Origin: Methanobrevibacter sp.
GTDB taxonomy: Archaea > Methanobacteriota > Methanobacteria > Methanobacteriales > Methanobacteriaceae
Assembly (NCBI GenBank): GCA_016291275.1
Contig: JAEEWY010000002.1
Span: 1 to 27,586 of the forward strand
Direction: 5' to 3'
Length of the DNA stretch: 27,586 bases
Position numbers and translations under genes: made by a program. Shown here piece after piece: positions 21,181 to 27,586 of this stretch. Within the stretch, counting starts at the first letter, position 1. Every line of letters starts with the position of its first letter. Below the pieces are notes generated by a model. That model was not told the DNA's origin. It searched no databases and saw only the letters and a program-made list of their open reading frames with translations.

Positions 21181-23493
21181 TTATTGTTCAAATCTACGTC
21201 TGTCGATTAATTCTTGACGTTTACCTGCGTTCCAACCACCGTTTGCAGATTTAGCGTGACCTACTTGTTGTACGTAACCAGTAATTCTGTCATACCATTC
21301 TACATCAGCAGTTTCACCACAGGAAGGACATTTGTTGCTTAATCCTTTCATTAAGGTTTTACAGTGTAAACAGAAACTGAATGCTGAACTGTAAGCCCAG
21401 AAACCAATGTCAGATTTTCTTGCAATCTTATTGGTTAAGCTCATTAATGCATCAGGATCAGAGTATGATTCACCCATGAATGCATGGAAGATGTGTCCAC
21501 CAGGAGTTAAGCTGTGGTATTTACCTTCGATTTTGACTTTGTCAGCAAAGGAAATGTCACTGTTTACAGGTACATGTGAAGAGTTAGTGTAGTAGTTAGC
21601 TCCATTGTCACCTTGTAAGATTGCTTTGTCTCCGAATTGTTCTTTATCTAAGGTTGCAAATCTGTATGCAGTGGATTCTGCAGGAGTTTGCAATACAGAC
21701 CATCTGAGTCCAGTTTCTTCTTGTAAGGATTTTGCTCTTGCATTGATGTATTCTAAACATTTGATACCGAATTTATTTGCATCAGGGTTTTCGATTCCTT
21801 CACCGAATAATGCAAGTAACATTTCATTAAGACCACAGAAACCAAATGATAAGGTAGCGTTTTGGATTCTGTAATAGGTTTCACCATCAACTTTTTGATC
21901 TAAGAATGGTAAGATATCAAAGTTGTTTAAACAGTTAAGACCTTGGTTTCTTCTAATCATTAAGGTTTCAACAGCTAAATCCATGTAGTTGTCTAAGTAT
22001 TCGAATACATCGTTTTCATCTCTGGATTGGTATCCGATTCTTGGTAAGTTCAATGTTACGTAAGCTAAGTTACCGGTTCTTAAACAGTCTTGTTCCCAGT
22101 CACCGGTCCAGGTGTCTTGGAGACAGGTTCTGCAACCCATGTAGTTAGCCATTTGACCTCTGTATTTAGGTAACATGTTTACGAAGTAGGATGAACCGTA
22201 TTTTGCAGAAAGTTCATGAACTAAACGTAAATCATCATCATAGTCACCTTTTAAGGTCTCTTCACGTAAAGTGTAAATTGTATTTGGGAATAAGTGAGGT
22301 TTACCTTCGGAATCTCCTTCAAGCAAGATTTCAGTGAATGCTCTTTGGATCATTCTGGTTTCATCTTCAAAGTCAGCATAAGTTCCTACAACTTGTCCTT
22401 TTGGACCATATGCAGTAACATCTTGCAAGAATTTTGGAACTCCGAATTCTAATTGCATACTTGTAAATGGAACTTGGGAACCTCTTGCTGCATAAGCCAT
22501 GTTCAAGTTGTAAACTAACATTTGAATGGATTGTTTTACTTCATCATAGCTTCTGCCGGTTGCAAATGGTGCAACAAATACGTTCCAGAGGGACATAGCT
22601 TGTCCACCAGACATGTTTTGCTGTGCTGCTAACATGATTTCACCGGTATGGTTCATCAATGTTTCCATATGGGAAGGAGGTGCAGCAACTGAAGTGTGAT
22701 CTCCAGTACCGTCTACTTTAAGACCATGTTTAATGAATGCTCTTATATCGTGTTGGAGACAGTTCAATGGTCTTCCAGCAAAGAATTCTAAGTCGTGAAT
22801 GTGAATGTCACCAGACATGTGTGCATCAGCTAAGTGAGCTGGTAACATGTGTAAGAGAGCATATTGTTTTAATGCTTCATCAGCAACATACTTGTGAATG
22901 GATTCAGGGTTATGCATCATGTTTGCATTGTCTCTTGAACCGTTTTCAATTAAGGAAGTGATGTTGTAAACAGGAATACCTAAACGAGTGTATCTGCTTC
23001 TTAAATCTTCTAATCCGTATTCTACAAGTTTTGTGTTTACTATTTCCCTAATCATAGGAGCGGTAAGGTATTCGACATTGAGTTTTTTGAGTTCTTTCCA
23101 AACTTCAGTAGCAATTTCAAAAGCGGTTTCTTGGGAAGCACCAGTTTCTTCAACTAAGGTACTTGCAATCTTTGCCATGTCGAATGCTTCAATTTTATCT
23201 CTGGAAGAACGTACTTTTAAAGTAGTTTTTGCTAAGTATTTGTTAGCTGCTTCAGAATCAACTTCTTCCAAACATTCGTAAACAATCTTTTTAATCTCTT
23301 TAGTGCTGATTCCATCGTATAAGTTTTCAACAACAGTTGAAACAATCCTTTCAGATTCAAAGTATGGAGCATCAACCATAACTAAAGACTTTAACAATTT
23401 CTCATAACTGAAAGCTTCACAAACACCGTTGTTTTTCTTAACGGTGATTTTAGCTCTTCTAATATCGTTTTCTACATTATCGACTTTTTCCAC
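21181..23493 (-). CDS. nrdD: Anaerobic ribonucleoside-triphosphate reductase
   Basis: 770 residues. Class III ribonucleotide reductase, which makes deoxynucleotides without oxygen using a glycyl radical. Residues about 13-95 and 101-170 look like two tandem ATP-cone allosteric domains (AFSYEKLLKSL at 27-37; AFDMAKIASTLVEETGAS at 103-120). Active-site C454 lies in MGCRT at 452-456. C708-x2-C711 and C722-x2-C725 bind the structural zinc, and RITGY at 736-740 holds the expected glycyl radical residue G739. The end, GGWNAGKRQELIDRRR, is family-typical. The start is GTG at 23491-23493 with GAAGGTG upstream. No intein interrupts it. The radical-generating activase NrdG is not in this window. Confidence 0.96.
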   Translation of the reverse strand: MEKVDNVENDIRRAKITVKKNNGVCEAFSYEKLLKSLVMVDAPYFESERIVSTVVENLYDGISTKEIKKIVYECLEEVDSEAANKYLAKTTLKVRSSRDKIEAFDMAKIASTLVEETGASQETAFEIATEVWKELKKLNVEYLTAPMIREIVNTKLVEYGLEDLRSRYTRLGIPVYNITSLIENGSRDNANMMHNPESIHKYVADEALKQYALLHMLPAHLADAHMSGDIHIHDLEFFAGRPLNCLQHDIRAFIKHGLKVDGTGDHTSVAAPPSHMETLMNHTGEIMLAAQQNMSGGQAMSLWNVFVAPFATGRSYDEVKQSIQMLVYNLNMAYAARGSQVPFTSMQLEFGVPKFLQDVTAYGPKGQVVGTYADFEDETRMIQRAFTEILLEGDSEGKPHLFPNTIYTLREETLKGDYDDDLRLVHELSAKYGSSYFVNMLPKYRGQMANYMGCRTCLQDTWTGDWEQDCLRTGNLAYVTLNLPRIGYQSRDENDVFEYLDNYMDLAVETLMIRRNQGLNCLNNFDILPFLDQKVDGETYYRIQNATLSFGFCGLNEMLLALFGEGIENPDANKFGIKCLEYINARAKSLQEETGLRWSVLQTPAESTAYRFATLDKEQFGDKAILQGDNGANYYTNSSHVPVNSDISFADKVKIEGKYHSLTPGGHIFHAFMGESYSDPDALMSLTNKIARKSDIGFWAYSSAFSFCLHCKTLMKGLSNKCPSCGETADVEWYDRITGYVQQVGHAKSANGGWNAGKRQELIDRRRFEQ

Positions 23494-23635
23494 TTTAACA
23501 CCTTCATTTAAAATAAAATCAAATAATAAATAATTAATTGAATAATTATGTAATCATGAAAATTTAGATAAAACTTTCAAAGTGATTACTAATAATTATG
23601 TACTTACATGTATAATATCCGTTTGAAATTATACG

Positions 23636-23721
23636 AAAGTTAGTAACTATACAAAAAGTTAGTTACTTCACGAAATAATATATGTAATAAGATGTATATA
23701 AATCATTCGTTTTGATACGAA
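23636..23721 (-). promoter_or_regulatory. nrdD promoter with dyad and direct repeats
   Basis: Minus-strand TTTATATA at 23695-23702 matches the archaeal TATA consensus. Just upstream is a dyad TTCGT-N6-ACGAA (23706-23721). Downstream, about where transcription should start, two near-identical 13-mers, AAAGTTAGTAACT (23636-23648) and AAAGTTAGTTACT (23655-23667), are spaced by 19 bp. The nrdD leader would be about 175 bases. Sites flanking TATA on both sides suggest a tightly controlled gene. Confidence 0.6.
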
Positions 23722-23802
23722 CAAAATATATTGCAACAATTGTGATGATGGAAAATACTTAAAATTAATAAAAAATACTTAAAACCAATTAAAAAATTAA
23801 AA

Positions 23803-23826
23803 ATTAAGGATAATATTAACCTTAAT
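23803..23826 (-). terminator. Hairpin after the PolD large subunit gene
   Basis: ATTAAGG (23803-23809) pairs with CCTTAAT (23820-23826); the 10-base interior contains TAATATTA, so the stem can extend past one A-A mismatch. On the minus strand TTTTTAATTTTTTAATT follows. It starts about 50 bases after the stop. Confidence 0.55.
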
Positions 23827-23877
23827 CAATGAAATAAGAATCCAATAGAAACCATTACCCAATTGCGAATCAAATAA

Positions 23878-26800
23878 TTATTTTCCAAAGAACACATCCA
23901 ATGAACTTTGCTTGGATTTATCACTTTCAAATAATGAATTAATACCAAATTCTTGAATTTCCAATCTTTGCTCAAGGTAGTGAGATACAGGATACCTATT
24001 AACAAGGTTCTGTGAAATTTCAAGATACTTGACTACAGATCCCTTGGATACACTGAGAATCAAGTCTCCACCACATTTACATTTACCTGTTAAAGGCATT
24101 CTTCTATACTTTGCACCGCATTTAGGACATCTTACTTTCTGCTTGGAGAAAGCTCTTGAATTTCCCATAATGTCCGGCAAGAAGTGAGAAGACAATACTC
24201 CCTCTACAACCCCCCTTTGGTCAACTGCCCTAATGAGTTCAGCTAAATTGATTTGAGCTTCAACTTTCTCCTTCATGGATCCTAAACGTTTGTATAAGCA
24301 AACTTTTGGCCCTGCATGAATGCTTGAAGTGTGATGTGAGAACATCAAGTCATGATATTGCTCGTCAGTACCTAAATGCTTTGCAACGTTATCCACCAAA
24401 TCCAACATATCTGCAGGTTTCAAAGGTTCCTGAGACCTTTCAAAGAATTCAAGTGGGAATCTTTCAAAGATATCGAGGTTGTGAGATTCATCATCTATCT
24501 CCTCTGGATCTATACGAGTGGATAAAACCAAAGGAGCATCCATACTTCCTCCACGAGTGCTTGGCAAGTATGATTTTGAGAAGTTGATCAATGCATCCAA
24601 TAACAATAGAACGGAATCTTCATCACTGTCACAGTTTCTCCTTTTTGCAGAATGGAAATAAGGGTGTGCGTAACATCCTAATGCCTTGGTGAATCCTACG
24701 ATACGGCCCAATACTCCTGCAGATGTGTGGGGAGCAAGACCTGCAATAAGATGTCCAATCAAGTCATACTTGTCCTTAACATTATAGAACCTTTCCATTC
24801 CATAATACCTCTCAAGCAAGTCATCAACGAAATTAGCCACACCTACCAAATACTCACCGCAATTATCGGAAACTACAATATCCTGAACCTTAAGTTCAAT
24901 GATTTGGTCCTCGCTGACAATGTCCTCGCCATAGCAGTCCTTAGTATATCCCATTTCCAATAATTTTGGAACAGTTACTCCAATTTCTTTTGGAATAAAA
25001 TGGGTTAGTGGCAAGTCAGTGGAGTCATGACGGATAGTTCCTTCCTTAAATGTGAACACTCCATTCTTAGCCCTTAAGATACCTTTTTCCAAAGGTTCCG
25101 GAAGCTTATCTTCAGAGATTAAACCTATAACCCCTTTGACCTCATCGACTTTACGAACCCCAACATTATTGGAGGCCTTTGAAAGCATATGCGCCAAATT
25201 AATATCCTTTTGGCCGGATTTGCCTATAACAGTAGGAGATCCGCAATGTGGACAAATAGCTTGGAATGAACTTAATCTGCAATCAGGATTGGTACATTCC
25301 CTTCTTGCGAATTCAACTTTAATCTTTTTCTTTTTGGCAGCTTCTGCAACCAAACGTCTGTTTCCACCATTGTTTCCAATAGGGAAAAGCACATGAGGAG
25401 CCGGTCTCATCAATCTTTCTTTTGATTTTTCAGGACGGCCAACCCTTGTACCTATATAGCATGGAGCCTTATCCTTTATCTCAAAATCGATATTCTCATT
25501 GATGATGTCAACGACTTTCATCTTGTAATACTCATCAGCGAGATACTTTGAATAATCTCCATTTATAGTCTTAAGTAAGCTATAAGCATAATTTTTGTCA
25601 ATTATTACTTTCCCATCCTTAAGCTTATGGCATAATCCCATAACTTCCAAGATTCTCTTTTGATAGGATAAGTCAAGTTCTAAATCCTCTCCATTTAGAT
25701 ATCCATTTTCCAAATAGTCCCTTCTTGTATCTAACCATTGGCTTAAGTCAACTAAATCCTTAATGGAGATATCATTGTAATAATAAGTGTATTCCGGATG
25801 CAAAGGCACATTAAACTCTTCAGTGATCTTAAATGCCTCTTCAATAGTGAATTTCTTGGTTTGCAATGAATTTAAATCGAATGCCTCTTTTTCCTCATCG
25901 GTGAATGATTGGTATTTTTCTGAATTCCTTATTGTTTCAATCCACCATTCCTCACACCAGCAAGCACCTAACATTGGCTGGTTATTCCTTAGGAATTCAC
26001 CAAATGCAACAAGCATGTCTCCAAGGAAAAGAATCTCAACAACTTTTCCCTTAACCTTTCTTGCATCCTCAATTGAATCCAATCTGCGAACTTCACCGGA
26101 TTTCAGTTTTACAGTTGGACCTTCAATTGAATCAACAGGAACTACACAGTTACCTTTTCCAGGCCTTTCGATTTTAAGCTGTGTTCCAACTGCCAAAAAT
26201 TCCAATAGCTCCATTGTTGCAGGGTGAACACCCATAGTTGCAAGACCAGTGTTTCTTGAACGGCCATATCTAAGTCTGAATCCGCCTTTTTCAGAAGGAT
26301 ATCCTAAAACAGGCCTTCCACCAATGATATCGTGAGCATATTTGGAATGTTCAAAGAGTTCATCCTTATCAATGATATTGTCATCAATCTCTTCAACAAG
26401 CTCTTCGCCATCAGATTGGGAACCTTCATCTTCCTTAGAGGAACCTACACCTTTAGCATATTCTGCTAAAAATTCCCAACTGTCCAGTTTAAGGATGTGA
26501 GCATATTTTAAGATCTTTTTGGATTTCTGAATAACCCCTTCAACCATCGCAAGAAGAGCACCACCTCTAATGTTATTGGTTTCTACACGAGGCAAGTCTC
26601 TGTGAGACACTTCCACTTGGTCTGTTGGCTCACCGCTGACTTCAACTGGAATGCTTCTTGCAGCTAATCTAACCTCTTCAGGAGTTGGAGAGTATTGCAA
26701 GTTAGTTACTTCTGATTCGTAAAGCTCAACTTCTTCCACATATCTTTCAATCTCATCATCAGTAGGCTTATAAACGTCAAGACCAGTAGCTACACGTATC

Positions 26801-27291
26801 TTATCACCTAAAAGTACGGATAATGCAGCTGCAGTACCTCCTGCACTACGAATAGGACCTGCAAAGTATACGGCAACATATTTGCTTCCATCTGAATTGC
26901 TTTTGATCTTTACTCCAGAAATACCTTCCAAAGGAGCTGCTACAACCCCTTCTGTTAAAATAGCTAAAGCTGTTCTGAGTCCCTGATCAGCAAAAGCCTG
27001 TTTTTCAGCCTCTAACTTAGCACCAGTTTCTTTTGATTCCTGAGATGCGATTTCAGCAGCAATCTCAAATGCCACTTCTTCCCTAGACATATCCTTTTCC
27101 AATTCTTTGATACGCTTTGCAATGCCTTTAGGACCTACAAGCCCTTCCACTCTCTCTGCTAAGTCCTTTGCCAATGGAATTTCAGTCTCTAACTGAACAT
27201 CAAACCCTTTTGATCTTGCCTCATTAGCTATCTCATAGAGCTTGAGAGTTTCACTTTCCAATCTTTCAAAATAATCCATTCCAGCATCCAT
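23878..27291 (-). CDS. polC: DNA polymerase D large catalytic subunit (DP2)
   Basis: 1137 residues from the ATG at 27289-27291; a GTG three codons earlier is in frame but forms part of the GTGATT ribosome binding site, and ATG at residue 5 (MDYFERLES) is another option. This is the polymerase subunit of the euryarchaeal replicative enzyme PolD. Family landmarks include GPIRSAGGTAAALS around 145-160, RFSLRYGRSRNTG-like segment (GFRLRYGRSRNTG), zinc sites C666/C671/C680/C683 and C1055/C1058/C1071/C1073, and the catalytic segment RRNCDSDEDS with D888 and D890. In PolD enzymes I know, this motif reads D-G-D; here the middle residue is serine. RGGSMDAPLVLSTR follows as expected. The C-terminus SSLDVFFGK resembles a PCNA-binding peptide (QSSLDVFFGK). 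No intein is present. The small subunit DP1 is not in the window. Confidence 0.96.
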   Translation of the reverse strand: MDAGMDYFERLESETLKLYEIANEARSKGFDVQLETEIPLAKDLAERVEGLVGPKGIAKRIKELEKDMSREEVAFEIAAEIASQESKETGAKLEAEKQAFADQGLRTALAILTEGVVAAPLEGISGVKIKSNSDGSKYVAVYFAGPIRSAGGTAAALSVLLGDKIRVATGLDVYKPTDDEIERYVEEVELYESEVTNLQYSPTPEEVRLAARSIPVEVSGEPTDQVEVSHRDLPRVETNNIRGGALLAMVEGVIQKSKKILKYAHILKLDSWEFLAEYAKGVGSSKEDEGSQSDGEELVEEIDDNIIDKDELFEHSKYAHDIIGGRPVLGYPSEKGGFRLRYGRSRNTGLATMGVHPATMELLEFLAVGTQLKIERPGKGNCVVPVDSIEGPTVKLKSGEVRRLDSIEDARKVKGKVVEILFLGDMLVAFGEFLRNNQPMLGACWCEEWWIETIRNSEKYQSFTDEEKEAFDLNSLQTKKFTIEEAFKITEEFNVPLHPEYTYYYNDISIKDLVDLSQWLDTRRDYLENGYLNGEDLELDLSYQKRILEVMGLCHKLKDGKVIIDKNYAYSLLKTINGDYSKYLADEYYKMKVVDIINENIDFEIKDKAPCYIGTRVGRPEKSKERLMRPAPHVLFPIGNNGGNRRLVAEAAKKKKIKVEFARRECTNPDCRLSSFQAICPHCGSPTVIGKSGQKDINLAHMLSKASNNVGVRKVDEVKGVIGLISEDKLPEPLEKGILRAKNGVFTFKEGTIRHDSTDLPLTHFIPKEIGVTVPKLLEMGYTKDCYGEDIVSEDQIIELKVQDIVVSDNCGEYLVGVANFVDDLLERYYGMERFYNVKDKYDLIGHLIAGLAPHTSAGVLGRIVGFTKALGCYAHPYFHSAKRRNCDSDEDSVLLLLDALINFSKSYLPSTRGGSMDAPLVLSTRIDPEEIDDESHNLDIFERFPLEFFERSQEPLKPADMLDLVDNVAKHLGTDEQYHDLMFSHHTSSIHAGPKVCLYKRLGSMKEKVEAQINLAELIRAVDQRGVVEGVLSSHFLPDIMGNSRAFSKQKVRCPKCGAKYRRMPLTGKCKCGGDLILSVSKGSVVKYLEISQNLVNRYPVSHYLEQRLEIQEFGINSLFESDKSKQSSLDVFFGK

Positions 27292-27586
27292 TATAATCAC
27301 TGATAAATAAAAATAATAATTTACAAAAACTTGATTAATAATTTAATTTTTTTCTTATTTTTTCTCTAATATTATTATATTCCTTATCATATTTAAAAAT
27401 ATTAAGAGAGCATTTTAAAACTAATATTTCAGATGAGAATATTAAAAAATTCTAAATGAAAATTTTAAGAAATCTTAGATAAAGATATTAAGAAATTTTA
27501 AAAAAAAAATAAAACTAGAAAATAGTTAGCATGTGAACTAACAAAATAGTTTGAAATAAAATTAAAAGTGATAATCTTTAAAAAAT
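27292..27586. other. Upstream region of the PolD gene to window edge
   Basis: 295 bases of AT-rich DNA. GTGATT just before the ATG is the ribosome binding site. I see no clear TATA box, dyad or gene. Confidence 0.5.

Larger units (their letters stand above)
23494..23877. other. 384-bp spacer between PolD large subunit gene and nrdD
   Basis: Holds the nrdD leader and promoter (23494-23721) and the hairpin after the PolD gene (23803-23826). No gene is credible here. Confidence 0.65.

Noticed and set aside
21181..27291. Inteins in nrdD or the PolD gene, both known intein hosts in archaea
   Set aside because: Both proteins are collinear with intein-free family members through their active-site motifs, with no inserted splicing blocks.
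3432..27586. tRNA or other stable RNA genes in the gaps
   Set aside because: No GC-rich islands or cloverleaf arms were seen; all gaps are strongly AT-rich.

Overview
The window looks like chromosomal DNA of a Methanobrevibacter-type methanogen (order Methanobacteriales). The DNA is very AT-rich. It carries tungsten-type formylmethanofuran dehydrogenase genes (fwd), an F420-type formate dehydrogenase set (fdhC, fdhA, fdhB), the archaeal PolD large subunit, class I lysyl-tRNA synthetase, and the ribulose-monophosphate isomerase that archaea use to make pentoses. Promoters have archaeal TATA boxes, and ribosome binding sites match the GGAGGTGAT type. The genus is an inference; no rRNA is present.

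Layout. Nearly everything is on the minus strand. 1-3431 is an fwd operon, transcribed HTH/ferredoxin gene, fwdF, fwdG, fwdD, fwdB, running off the left edge inside fwdB. 3432-4067 is its regulatory region, with three copies of a TGTGTA-N5-TACACA dyad. 4068-6114 holds molybdopterin cofactor genes: moaA, a 61-residue protein that is a free copy of the MobB C-terminal domain, and mobB. 6516-11211 holds fdhB, fdhA and fdhC. A 592-bp spacer before fdhA carries two identical 35-bp repeat blocks and a large hairpin, and fdhC has a leader that can fold in two exclusive ways. 12065-13343 holds a free-standing FmdE-like zinc protein and 6-phospho-3-hexuloisomerase. A ModE/LysR-like regulator (13582-14517) lies on the plus strand, with a perfect palindrome over its TATA box. 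Then come thiC, a PfkB-family kinase, a plus-strand coiled-coil protein of unknown role, lysK, nrdD and the PolD large subunit gene.

How it fits together. The left 14 kb reads as a pterin-metal enzyme district. Fwd reduces CO2 to formylmethanofuran and Fdh oxidises formate. In hydrogenotrophic methanogens both can be tied to heterodisulfide reductase through the polyferredoxin FwdF. MoaA and MobB make the pterin cofactor both enzymes need, and FdhC brings in formate. Both catalytic subunits use cysteine, not selenocysteine, as metal ligand. The strongest novelty candidates are regulatory: a DNA-binding iron-sulfur protein heading the fwd operon with matching dyads upstream, the fdhA repeat blocks, the two-state fdhC leader, and the free MobB-tail protein. 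The right half is mostly housekeeping, with unusual details: three tandem hairpins after nrdD and a D-S-D rather than D-G-D motif in PolD. No tRNA, rRNA, CRISPR array, insertion sequence or intein was seen.
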